Assembly (NCBI RefSeq): GCF_009936235.1
Contig: NZ_AP022314.1
Location: forward strand, 3,038,001-3,102,000
From: Mycobacterium xenopi
Lineage (GTDB): Bacteria > Actinomycetota > Actinomycetes > Mycobacteriales > Mycobacteriaceae
Length of the DNA stretch: 64,000 bases
Reading direction: 5' to 3'
Position 1 is the stretch's first letter, and every line of letters starts with the position of its first letter. A program made the translations under genes and the position numbers. Positions 43,678 to 52,800 of this stretch are shown piece by piece. The notes beneath the pieces were generated by a model, which had not been told where the DNA came from, ran no database searches, and saw only the letters and a program-made list of their open reading frames with translations.

Positions 43678-45386
43678 CTATCCCGTCCAATCGGCCTGTG
43701 AATGAGCCAGGGCGCGGCGTTCGCGGGCGACCTGCTGGACCGCACCCAGGCCGTTGTAGGCCGGCTTGGCCAAGGTCGCCGACTTGGACGCCAGGTAGAC
43801 CAGCGGCCAGGTCACCAAGAACACCACGACAAGGTCGAGGACCGTGGTGAGGCCGAGGGTGAACGCGAAGCCCTTCACTTGCCCGATCGCCAGGAAGTAG
43901 AGCACCGCGGCGGCCAGGAAGGTCACCGCGTTACCCGACACGATCGTCTTGCGGGCCCGTGCCCAGCCGCGGGGCACCGCGGAGCGAAACGAACGGCCTT
44001 CGCGGATCTCGTCTTTGATCCGTTCGAAGAACACCACGAACGAGTCGGCGGTGGTGCCGATCCCGATGATCAGACCCGCGATGCCGGCCAGATCCAGCGT
44101 GTAGTTGATGTAGCGGCCTAACAACACCAGAATCGCGAAAACCATTGCACCGGAAGCCACCAGCGACAGTGCGGTCAGCAATCCCAGCACCCGGTAATAC
44201 AGCAGCGAATACACCAGCACCAAAACCAGCCCGATAGCACCTGCGATCAGACCGGCGCGCAGCGACGTCAATCCCAGTGTGGCCGAGACTGTTTCGGCTT
44301 CCGATGATTCGAAGGACAGTGGCAATGACCCGTACTTCAGCACGTTGGCCAGTTCGCGGGCCTGGCCCTGGGTGAAGTTTCCGGTGATCTGGGTGCGGCC
44401 CCCCGGTATCGCCTCGCGGATCTGCGGTGCGCTGACCACCTGCGAGTCCAGCGTGAACGCCGTCTGGGTGCCCACGTGGGCGGCGGTGAAGTCCGCCCAG
44501 GTATTGGCCGCCGAGCTCTTGAACTGCAGATCGACGACGTAGCCGCCGCTGTGCTGGTCCAGACCATACGTGGCGTTTTGGATCTGGTCACCGCTGATGA
44601 TCGACGGCGCCAATAGGTAGGCGGTCTTGTGGTCGGTCGAGCAGGTCACCAGGGGCAGGTTGGGGTCGTCGTTTCCGGCGAGGATGTCATCCTGCCCGCA
44701 GCGGGTGGCCTGGTATTGCAGCGCCAAAAACTGCACACCCTGGCTGGTGCTCTGCCGCCACTTCTTCTCCTGGGCAATGCGCTCGGCGAGGTCCTTGCGC
44801 GGGTCTGGGGGGGCCAGGCTTCTCGGCGGGCGTTGGCGGCGCGTTGTTGTCCGGTGGCCCCGGAGTCGGGGTGGGCGTCGGCTCCTGCGGGTACGGCCGC
44901 GGCTGCGGAGCGGGCTTTCCACCGGGAGTTCCCGCCGGCGCTTCGCCGGGCTGTGCGCCCCCCCGGCGCCGGGCCTGGATGCTGGTCAGCCGGCGGCGCG
45001 GACTCCGCGGGTATCGCGTTGGTCACCGGCCGGATGTACAACCGCGCGGTCTGCCCCAGGTTGCGGGCCTCGTTGCCGTTATTGCCAGGCACCGTGATGA
45101 CCAGGTTGTCCCCGTCGACAATGACTTCCGAGCCCGAAACTCCCAGACCGTTGACTCGGGCGCTGATGATCTGCTGGGCCTGCGACAGCGCCTCGCGAGT
45201 CGGGGCCGAGCCGTCCGGGGTCCGTGCGGTCAGGGTGACCCGGGTACCGCCCTGCAGGTCGATGCCGAGCTTGGGTTCGGCCCGCTTGTTGCCCGTCAGA
45301 AAGACCAGCAGGTAGACACCGACCAGCAGGATCAGGAACACCGACAGATAGCGGGCAGGACGCACCGGCGCCGAAGGCGATGCCAC
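43678..45386 (-). CDS. secD: Protein translocase subunit SecD, interrupted by two homopolymer frameshifts
   Basis: Sec translocon accessory subunit. GTG at 45386 starts with a membrane helix (YLSVFLILLVGVYLLVF) and LGIDLQGGTRVTLTARTP. The C-terminal part, with TRCGQDDILAGNDDPNLPLV, IREAIPGGRTQITGN and five helices including YTLDLAGIAGLIIGIGTTAD, ends at 43678. Between them the Pro-rich linker reads in a third frame (GAQPGEAPAGTPGGKPAPQP...) from a seven-C run at 44958-44964 to a seven-G run at 44807-44813. If both runs were six bases long the gene would be one intact frame of about 568 residues, normal for SecD. secD is expected to be essential. Confidence 0.93.
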
Positions 45387-45473
45387 GTTCTCTCCTCACA
45401 CTCTCGCGCGATCCGCTCCCACGGTGATCACTGCGACTGCACCCCGCAAAGATTACGTGCCAGGGGGCAGACC

Positions 45474-45803
45474 TCAGTCGTTGGTCAGGCGCTCCGGGTC
45501 ACCGGTGGTCTGCTCGACACCGTCGTCGTCGCGGTCATCGACGTCTGGTTCGATGCGGTCCCGGATCGCCAGCTTCATCCAGGTGGTGACCACGCCCGGC
45601 GCGATCTCAAGGTCCACCGTGTCGTCGGTGATCCCGGTGACGGTGGCCTGCAGTCCGGATGTGGTGTGCACCCGGTCGCCGATGCGCAGCGACTCGTGCA
45701 GGTCGATCGTGGCTTGCATCGCACGTTTTTGACGCCGCGACGCGAAGAACATGAACGCTGCCAGGATGACAAGCAGCGGCAAGAAAACGACCAGTTGATC
45801 CAT
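45474..45803 (-). CDS. yajC: YajC family preprotein translocase subunit
   Basis: A 109-residue single-helix membrane protein associated with SecDF. The N-terminal helix is MDQLVVFLPLLVILAAFMFF, followed by RRQKRAM, LRIGDRVHTTSGLQATVTGI and an acidic tail. ATG at 45803 is chosen because the helix starts there. It is followed after 87 bases by secD, as in other actinobacteria (yajC-secD-secF). Confidence 0.94.
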   Translation of the reverse strand: MDQLVVFLPLLVILAAFMFFASRRQKRAMQATIDLHESLRIGDRVHTTSGLQATVTGITDDTVDLEIAPGVVTTWMKLAIRDRIEPDVDDRDDDGVEQTTGDPERLTND

Positions 45804-45868
45804 GACGGCCAGTCTGCCATCGCGCCCAGCCCTTGACGCGGCGGTGCGGCAGTGGGACAACGGGCGAT

Positions 45869-47008
45869 ATGGCCCGCGTCGTCGATTCCGACCAGCACCT
45901 CTACGAAAGTCGGTCACTGTGGGCCGACCACATCGATCCGTCCGCCCGCGACGAAGCGCTGAGCCTGGTCGATGACGAACGCGGCTATACCTGGCTGAGC
46001 TGGCGGGGCTTTCCCCTCGCGCTGGCTGATGTCCACGTTCCCGGCGACACCGCGTCGTGCGGCGACCACCGCAACCGCTGCCGGGCCGGAAAACCGCCCG
46101 CCTACCGCTACGACGAGGCGTTGCCGGCTTCCTACTGGCGTCCCGAGGCTCGCGTTCGCTGGCTCGACGAGGTCGGCCTCGACGAAGCCGTGGTGTTCCC
46201 CAACTACGGCTTGCTGTGGGAGCGACGCCTCTCGTCGTCGCGGCCCGCGGTCACCGCGAACATGACGGCGTGGAACCGGTGGTGCGCTGCCGTGCAGGCC
46301 GACGGCAGGGGCCGACTGCACCCGGTCGCTCATCTGACCCTGCGTGACCCGGAGTGGCTGGAGGCCGAGTTGGCCCGACTCGCCGGGGCCGGGGTCAGGC
46401 TGGCCATGATCGGCGCGGGCTCGGTGGAGGGACGCGCCCTATCGCATCCCGACCACGACCGGATCTGGTCGGCGTTCGTCGAGCACGGCATCACCCCGGT
46501 CTTCCACGTCGCCGATCAGGTGCGGATCTTCGACGATTGCTGGTATCCCGACGACCAGTCGGGCGATCTGGTGCCCGCCACCGAAGCGGTGTTCCTATGG
46601 GTGCCACCGGCGCTGGCGTTGACCGATCTGATCTTGCATGGTGTGTTCGACCGTCATCCGCGACTCCGTTTCGGCGTGGTGGAGCTCAGCTCGGCGTGGG
46701 TGCCCCAGTTTTTGCTGCTGCTCGACGGCGCGTCGGACTTCACCACCAGGCTCAACGGCAAGCCGGTGGCCCAGCTGTCGCGGCGGCCCAGCGAATACTT
46801 CCTTGAACATGTCCGGGTGTCGTCGTTCTCCTACGAGGACCCCAAGCAGCTGACCGAAAAGACCGGCGACGTGTTCATGTTCTGCAGCGACTACCCGCAC
46901 TCCGAGGGGACGTCGACACCGCTGGACGACTACCGGCGGATGGGCTGCGAGGAGCCGGCGATGCCCGGACTGTTCCACGACAATGTCGACGCGCTGCTTC
47001 GTCATTGA
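45869..47008 (+). CDS. Amidohydrolase family protein (ACMSD-like)
   Basis: A 379-residue metal-dependent hydrolase of the amidohydrolase_2 group. VVDSDQHLYE near the N-terminus supplies the first ligand motif. FPNYGLLWERRL, TPVFHVADQV with another His, GVVELSSAWVPQFLLLLDGA and the C-terminal MFCSDYPHSEGTSTPLDDY (catalytic Asp) follow, as in mycobacterial proteins annotated as amidohydrolases. ATG at 45869 (MARVVDSDQH). It diverges from yajC by 65 bases. Substrate unknown; decarboxylation or hydrolysis is possible. Confidence 0.82.
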   Translation: MARVVDSDQHLYESRSLWADHIDPSARDEALSLVDDERGYTWLSWRGFPLALADVHVPGDTASCGDHRNRCRAGKPPAYRYDEALPASYWRPEARVRWLDEVGLDEAVVFPNYGLLWERRLSSSRPAVTANMTAWNRWCAAVQADGRGRLHPVAHLTLRDPEWLEAELARLAGAGVRLAMIGAGSVEGRALSHPDHDRIWSAFVEHGITPVFHVADQVRIFDDCWYPDDQSGDLVPATEAVFLWVPPALALTDLILHGVFDRHPRLRFGVVELSSAWVPQFLLLLDGASDFTTRLNGKPVAQLSRRPSEYFLEHVRVSSFSYEDPKQLTEKTGDVFMFCSDYPHSEGTSTPLDDYRRMGCEEPAMPGLFHDNVDALLRH

Positions 47009-47129
47009 GCGGATCGAGCTCACCGAGGCCTTACGAACCACCGGTGCGATCCGCGAGTTCACCGGCCAGCCCGTGGACACCAGCCGGCCCGGTCTTCGGG
47101 GCGAGCGGTTAATCGAGTCGCTAATGTAG
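46983..47129 (+). pseudogene. 5' remnant of a nitroreductase-family gene
   Basis: A 48-codon frame overlapping the end of the amidohydrolase gene contains IELTEALRTTGAIREFTGQP-V. This is the N-terminal signature of FMN-dependent nitroreductases (MELxEALRTTxAxREFxxxPV). It then degenerates (DTSRPGLRGERLIESLM) and stops. The catalytic core is absent, so it is a truncated relic. The identification rests on about 22 residues recognised by pattern. Confidence 0.55.
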
Positions 47130-47157
47130 CGGGCCGAGGACACCAGGGAGGCATGCG

Positions 47158-47550
47158 GTGCAAAACGTTGTTCGCCGCTTAGCGGTTGTCGTGGTAATGG
47201 CAATGGCGCCGATGGCTTTCGCGATCGCCGTGACGCCGGCCGTCAGTTCCGCGCAGTGCGCGAACGGCTGGTGGTGGGACCCGAAGGCCAACATGTGCCG
47301 ACCGGCTGACGCGCCGCTGGCGCTGCAGTGCGACCCGGGCCAGTGGTGGGACCCCACCGGCGATGTCTGTCGGCCGCTGGGTGTCGGGCCGCAACCGCTG
47401 GACTGCGGGAGCGGCCAGTGGTGGGACCCCACCGCCAACGTGTGCCGGCCGCTGGGTGTGGCGGCGCAACCGCTGGCATGCGATAACGGCTGGTGGTGGG
47501 ACCCGACGTCCAATGCCTGCCGCCCGCCGCTGGTACCGCCGTCCGCGTAG
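47158..47550 (+). CDS. Secreted repeat protein with four Cys-WWDP-Cys units
   Basis: A 130-residue exported protein. Residues 1-32 are a signal peptide (RRLAVVVVMAMAPMAFAIAV, cleavage after SSA). The rest is four units of about 25 residues, each with Cys-(x)12-Cys: Cys34/47, 58/71, 83/96 and 108/121. The unit core is NGWWWDPKANMCRP or GQWWDPTANVCRPLGV. DNA of units two and three is nearly identical (GGCCAGTGGTGGGACCCCAC), showing recent duplication. One disulphide per unit is likely. A GGGAGG site precedes GTG 47158. I do not know a named family. Surface-exposed Trp clusters suggest ligand or wall binding, which is inference. Confidence 0.75.
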   Translation: MQNVVRRLAVVVVMAMAPMAFAIAVTPAVSSAQCANGWWWDPKANMCRPADAPLALQCDPGQWWDPTGDVCRPLGVGPQPLDCGSGQWWDPTANVCRPLGVAAQPLACDNGWWWDPTSNACRPPLVPPSA

Positions 47551-47637
47551 CCCGCGACGCGGGTTGCCGTCGTCGCCGAGCCGCCGCGGATAGGCTCGAA
47601 CCACCGCGCGACCCGCACCGCCCGTGAGGAGACCGAC

Positions 47638-48978
47638 GTGCCCGCCGTCAACCAGAGTCGCCACCTCCTCACCGAAATCCCGGGCCCGGCCTCGCTGGAA
47701 CTGACCAAGCGTCGAACCGCCGCGGTGGCCCGCGGGGTCGGCAGCATCATGCCGGTCTACGCGGCGCGCGCCAGCGGCGGGATTGTCGAGGATGTCGACG
47801 GCAACCGGCTGATCGACCTCGGCTCGGGGATCGCGGTCACCACGATCGGCAACGCGGCCCCGCGGGTGGTGGACGCCGTCCGCGCGCAGGTCGCCGAGTT
47901 CACCCACACCTGCTTCATGGTGACCCCGTACGAGCACTACGTCGCCGTCGCCGAGCAACTCAACCGGTTGGCCCCGGGCGGGGGCGACAAGCGCTCGGCG
48001 CTGTTCAACTCCGGCGCCGAGGCGGTGGAGAACGCGATCAAGGTCGCCCGCTGCTATACCCGCAAACCGGCTGTGGTGGCGTTCGACCACGCATATCACG
48101 GTCGCACCAACCTGGCGATGGCGCTGACCGCCAAATCGGCGCCGTACAAAAACGGGTTCGGGCCGTTCGCGCCGGAGATCTACCGTGCTCCGCTGTCGTA
48201 CCCGTTTCGCGACCGCCTGCTCGACGAAAAATTGGCCAGCAACGGCGAACTGGCCGCCGAGCGGGCGATCCGCCATATCGACCAGCAGGTCGGCGCCGAC
48301 AACGTGGCGGCGCTGCTCATCGAACCTATTCAGGGCGAAGGCGGCTTCATCGTCCCAGCCCCGGGGTTTCTGGCCACTCTGCGCCAGTGGTGCCAGCAAC
48401 ACAACGTGGTCTTCATCGCCGACGAGATCCAGACCGGATTCGCGCGCACCGGGGCGATGTTCGCCTGCGAGCACGAGGGCATTGAGCCCGACCTAGTTTG
48501 CGTCGCCAAGGGCATCGCCGGAGGGCTGCCGCTTTCGGCGGTGACGGGACGCGCCGAGATCATGGACGCCGCCCACCCCGGCGGCCTGGGCGGGACCTTC
48601 GGCGGCAACCCGGTGGCCTGCGCGGCGGCGCTGGCCAGCATCGCGACCATCGAGAGCGACGGGCTGATCGAGCGGGCACGTCAGCTCGGCGAGCTGATGA
48701 CGCAGCGGCTGCTGGCGTTGCAGCGGCGCGACGACCGGGTCGGCGATGTCCGCGGCCGGGGCGCCATGATGGCCATCGAGCTGGTGAAACCCGGCGGCGC
48801 CGACCCGAATCCGCAGCTCACCGACGCGCTGACCGCCGCCGCGCACGCCGCCGGGGTGATCGTCTTGACCGCGGGCACCTTCGACAACGTGGTGCGACTG
48901 CTGCCACCGCTGACCATCAGCGACGAACTGCTGACCGAAGGTCTCGACGTCATCGCGTCGTGCCTCGCCGAGCTCTGA
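47638..48978 (+). CDS. gabT: 4-aminobutyrate aminotransferase
   Basis: PLP-dependent class III aminotransferase moving the amino group of GABA to 2-oxoglutarate to give succinic semialdehyde. The 446-residue protein has GSGIAVTTIGNAAPRVVDAV, FNSGAEAVENAIKVARCYT, FDHAYHGRTNLAMALT, EPIQGEGGFIVPAPGFL and IADEIQTGFARTG. The PLP-binding lysine is Lys291 in CVAKGIAGGLPLSAV. GTG at 47638 follows a GAGGAGA site. No succinate-semialdehyde dehydrogenase is adjacent. Corresponds to Rv2589. Confidence 0.96.
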   Translation: MPAVNQSRHLLTEIPGPASLELTKRRTAAVARGVGSIMPVYAARASGGIVEDVDGNRLIDLGSGIAVTTIGNAAPRVVDAVRAQVAEFTHTCFMVTPYEHYVAVAEQLNRLAPGGGDKRSALFNSGAEAVENAIKVARCYTRKPAVVAFDHAYHGRTNLAMALTAKSAPYKNGFGPFAPEIYRAPLSYPFRDRLLDEKLASNGELAAERAIRHIDQQVGADNVAALLIEPIQGEGGFIVPAPGFLATLRQWCQQHNVVFIADEIQTGFARTGAMFACEHEGIEPDLVCVAKGIAGGLPLSAVTGRAEIMDAAHPGGLGGTFGGNPVACAAALASIATIESDGLIERARQLGELMTQRLLALQRRDDRVGDVRGRGAMMAIELVKPGGADPNPQLTDALTAAAHAAGVIVLTAGTFDNVVRLLPPLTISDELLTEGLDVIASCLAEL

Positions 48979-49152
48979 ACCGCGCGCCGTCACATCTGCC
49001 ACACCAGTCTCCGCGGAGAAGGATGTGCCGATGTGCCCGCCTCGCAGCGACAACCAACCGTTTGGCCGCGGGTTGGCGGCCTTGAAGCGTTCACTTGTGA
49101 CAGTAATGACCCGTGCGCCACATCAGCCCCGCGACACCGGGTGTTGCTGGCG

Positions 49153-49172
49153 TGCCCGGCTATCAGCGACAA
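49153..49172 (+). repeat. Left arm of a 20-bp perfect inverted repeat
   Basis: TGCCCGGCTATCAGCGACAA. Its exact complement lies at 49497-49516, 324 bases further on. The left arm contains the stop codon and last codons of the small gene at 49163-49459. No target-site duplication is seen next to the arms. Confidence 0.65.
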
Positions 49173-49459
49173 CGGGCTTGGTCGCGTAACGACTGCACGC
49201 GTTTGTGAATCCGGTGCTCGGTGCCGCGGGGCATCCAACCGGGGCCATAGCGGCCGCGTCCGAGCCGACGGACCCGGCCGTGCCCGATCTCCCAGCGCAA
49301 AGCATCCGAGATCGACTTCGATGCCCGGCCACCCGCAGCAAAGCCGTGCCAGGCGAGCGCGTCGGCCAGCTCCGCGACGGTCGCGGGCCCGTGGATAAAC
49401 AGATGCATCGTCAGGACGTAGCGAAGCTCGGTTCCCCGCAACTGCAGCGGTTCGCTCAT
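49163..49459 (-). CDS. Small conserved mycobacterial protein with predicted winged-HTH pattern
   Basis: A 98-residue protein (MSEPLQLRGTELRYVLTMHL) with ATVAELADALAWHGFAAGGR, SKSISDALRWEIGHGRVRRL and a basic tail GRGRYGPGWMPRGTEHRIHK. The order helix, turn, recognition helix and basic wing suggests DNA binding. I recall related hypothetical proteins in several copies in some mycobacterial genomes, which is from memory. ATG at 49459 is chosen for the start of recognisable sequence. The gene is flanked by a 20-bp inverted repeat (49153-49172 and 49497-49516), the left arm overlapping its stop. Confidence 0.62.
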   Translation of the reverse strand: MSEPLQLRGTELRYVLTMHLFIHGPATVAELADALAWHGFAAGGRASKSISDALRWEIGHGRVRRLGRGRYGPGWMPRGTEHRIHKRVQSLRDQARCR

Positions 49460-49496
49460 CCTCAGATCGTCGCAGCGATGTCTGACAATCCATTCC

Positions 49497-49516
49497 TTGT
49501 CGCTGATAGCCGGGCA
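49497..49516 (-). repeat. Right arm of the 20-bp perfect inverted repeat
   Basis: TTGTCGCTGATAGCCGGGCA, the exact reverse complement of 49153-49172, sited 38 bases upstream of the small gene's ATG on the minus strand. Confidence 0.65.
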
Positions 49517-49846
49517 GTTCGGACCCAAGGCACTCGCCATGACGCAAGTGACCGATGGACGAAAGCGTCTTGTTGGTTGTCCGCGCGGCACAAGAACCGC
49601 CGCTTTGTCGCTGCCAGGCGGGCACATCGACACCACCCGCGCGGCGGTGGAGGTCATTGCCGAGCAGCAGCGCTGCCGCCCGCCCGGTGCCGAGAACTCG
49701 CAGCGTTAGTTACCGATCTCACACGCGACCGCGGTTCCCGGGACGCCGTGTCCGGAATAAAGTTAGCTTTGCTAACGTAGTTCCTCGTGTTGGGCGCAGC
49801 GTGGCGCCGGTCAGCTTCACCACCACTGTGTTTCGAGGTTTGAGAT
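49517..49846. other. Intergenic region before car without a supported gene
   Basis: Short frames exist (for example one from 49539 containing SLPGGHIDTTRAAVEVIAEQ) but have no recognisable family and no ribosome site, so no gene is called. The right end holds the palindrome GTTAGC-TTT-GCTAAC close to car. The rest may be decayed coding sequence. Confidence 0.4.
49762..49776. promoter_or_regulatory. Palindromic operator candidate upstream of car
   Basis: GTTAGC-TTT-GCTAAC is a perfect inverted repeat inside AGTTAGCTTTGCTAACGT, 70 bases before the car ATG. Its form resembles TetR-family operators. No TetR gene is adjacent, so the regulator would be encoded elsewhere. Confidence 0.5.
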
Positions 49847-52800
49847 ATGCCGATGGATACCCGTGAAGACCAGCTGGAGCGCCGCATTGCCGCGTTGACC
49901 GCCGATGATCCGCAGTTCGCCGCGGCGCGTCCCGACGAAGCGGTGGCCACGGCGGTCCAGCGGCCCGGGCTGCGCCTGCCAGAGGTGATCGAAACCGTGC
50001 TGCAGGGTTACGCCGACCGGCCGGCGCTCGGGCAGCGTGCGGTCGAGTTCGTCAAAGACCCGAACACCGGCCGTACGTCGGCGCACCTGCTGCCCCGCTT
50101 CGACACGATCACCTACCGCGAACTGGCCGACCGCGTCGGCGCGTTGGCCAGCGCCTGGGCCCGCGAGGCCGTCTCGCCCGGTGACCGCGTCGCCATCTTG
50201 GGCTTCACCAGCGTCGACTACACCACGATCGACGTGACCCTGGCCCGAATCGGCGCCGTGTCGGTGCCGCTACAGACCAGCGCGGCCCTCGCCCAGCTTC
50301 GGCCCATCGTCGTCGAGACCGAGCCCACCGTGATCGCGGCCAGCGTCGACTACCTGTCCGACGCGGTCGAACTGATCCGCACCGGTCACGCGCCGGCGCG
50401 GCTCGTGGTATTCGACCACCACCCCGAGGTTGACGACCACCGCGAGGCGCTCGATGCTGCCCGCGGCCGGCTGGCCGGACATGCGGTGATCGTGGAGACA
50501 CTGGCCGAGGTGCTGGAACGCGGCACGTCGCTGCCCGCCCCGACGGTCGCCGCCGAAGACAACGACCTGGCGCTGCTGATCTACACCTCCGGCAGCACCG
50601 GCGCACCCAAGGGCGCGATGTATCCGCAGCGCAACGTCGCCAAGATGTGGCAGCGCTCCAGCCGCAACTGGTTCGGCCCGAGTGCTGCGTCGATCACCCT
50701 CAACTTCATGCCGATGAGCCACGTCATGGGCCGCGGCATCCTGTACGGAACGCTCGGCAACGGCGGAACCGCTTACTTCGGCGCCACGAGCGACCTGTCG
50801 ACGCTGCTCGAAGACCTCGCCCTGGTGCGGCCCACCGAGTTGAACTTCGTGCCGCGGGTTTGGGACACCCTGCACGCAGAATTTCTCACCAGGGTTGACC
50901 GGCTCACCGCGGAGGGCGCCGACCGGGCCAGCGCGGAAGCCCTGGTGATGGGCGACCTGCGCGACAACCTGCTCGGCGGGCGGGCGATCTTCGCGATGAC
51001 GGGCTCGGCGCCGATTTCCTCGCAGCTCAAAACGTGGGTCGAGTCGCTTCTGGGGATTCACCTGCTCGACGGCTACGGCTCCACCGAGGCCGGGATGGTT
51101 TTGTACGACGGTGTGGTGCAACGCCCGCCGGTGATCGACTACAAGCTGGCCGACGTGCCCGATCTGGGTTACTTCAGCACCGACCGGCCCTTCCCGCGGG
51201 GTGAGTTGCTGCTCAAGACCGAGAACATGTTCCCCGGCTACTACAAGCGCCCGGAGATCACCGCCGGAGTGTTCGACGACGACGGTTACTACCGCACCGG
51301 CGACGTAGTGGCCGAGGTCGGCCCCGACCGGCTGGTCTACGTCGACCGCCGCAACAACGTGCTCAAGCTTGCCCAAGGTGAGTTCGTCACCGTCGCCAAG
51401 CTCGAGGCCGTGTTCAACAACAGCCCGCTGGTGCGCCAGATCTACATTTACGGCAACAGCGCCCACCCTTACCTGCTGGCGGTCGTGGTGCCGACGGACG
51501 TGAACGCGTCGAAGTCAGCGATCGCCGAGTCGTTGCAGCGCGTCGCCAAAGACGCCGGCCTGCAGTCCTACGAGGTGCCGCGCGACTTCCTCATCGAGCC
51601 CGAGCCGTTCACGTTGGAGAACGGTCTGCTCACCGGCATCCGCAAGCTGGCGTGGCCCAAACTGAAAGAACGGTACGGCGAGCGGCTCGAACAGCTCTAC
51701 GCCGAGCTGGACCGAAGCCAGGCCGACGAGCTGAGTGAGTTGCGCCGCAGCGGCGCTCAGCGCCCGGTGCTGGAAACGGTTACCCGGGCCGCCGGTGCGC
51801 TGCTGGGCGCCGCGGCCAGCGAGCTGCAGCCCGATGCCCACTTCACGGACCTGGGCGGAGACTCTTTGTCGGCGTTGACATTCGGCAACCTGCTGCGCGA
51901 GATCTTCGACGTCGACGTGCCGGTGGGGGTGATTGTCAGCCCGGCATCCGACCTGCAGGCCATCGCTGGCTACATCGAGGCCGAACGTCAAGGCTCCAAG
52001 CGGCCGACGTTCGCCTCGGTACACGGCCGTGCCGAAGAAGGGGAGGCGGTCGAGGTGCGCGCTCGCGACCTGAGGCTGGACAAGTTCCTCGACGCGCGCA
52101 CGCTGGAAGATGCCCCGGCCTTGCCCGGGCCAAGCACCGAGGTGCGCACGGTGCTGCTCACCGGCGCGACCGGATTCTTGGGCCGCTACCTGGCGCTGGA
52201 GTGGCTGGAGCGGATGGACGCCGTCGACGGCACGGTGATCGCGCTGGTGCGCGCCAAAGACGACGCCGCGGCGCGGGAGCGTCTCGACCGAACGTTCGAC
52301 AGCGACCCGAAGCTGCGGGCGCACTATCGCGCGCTGGCCGCCGATCACTTGGAGGTCGTCGCCGGCGACAAGGGTGAAGCGAACCTTGGTCTGAGCCAAC
52401 AGGTTTGGCAGCGGCTGGCCGACACCGTCGACGTGATCGTCGGCCCGGCGGCGCTGGTCAACCACGTGCTGCCCTACAGCGAGCTGTTCGGCCCGAATGT
52501 GCTGGGCACCGCCGAGTTGATCCGGCTGGCGCTGACAACGAAGATCAAGCCCTACACCTATGTGTCGACGATCGGGGTGGGCGACCAGATCGAGCCCGGC
52601 AAGTTCACCGAGGACGCCGACATCCGGGTGATCAGCCCGACCCGGCGGATCAGCGACAGCTACGCCAACGGCTACGGCAACAGCAAGTGGGCCGGGGAGG
52701 TGTTGCTGCGCGAGGCCCATGACCGCTGTGGCCTGCCGGTCGCGGTGTTTCGCTGCGACATGATCTTGGCCGACACCACGTACGCTGGCCAGCTCAACCT

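Noticed and set aside
44646..45386. Separate short protein in the first half of secD
   Set aside because: Its N-terminus is plainly SecD, and the non-homologous C-terminal part is the result of the homopolymer shift.
49497..49709. Short plus-strand frame MSLIAGQFGPKALAMTQVTD before car
   Set aside because: No ribosome site, no known family, and it begins inside the right inverted-repeat arm.
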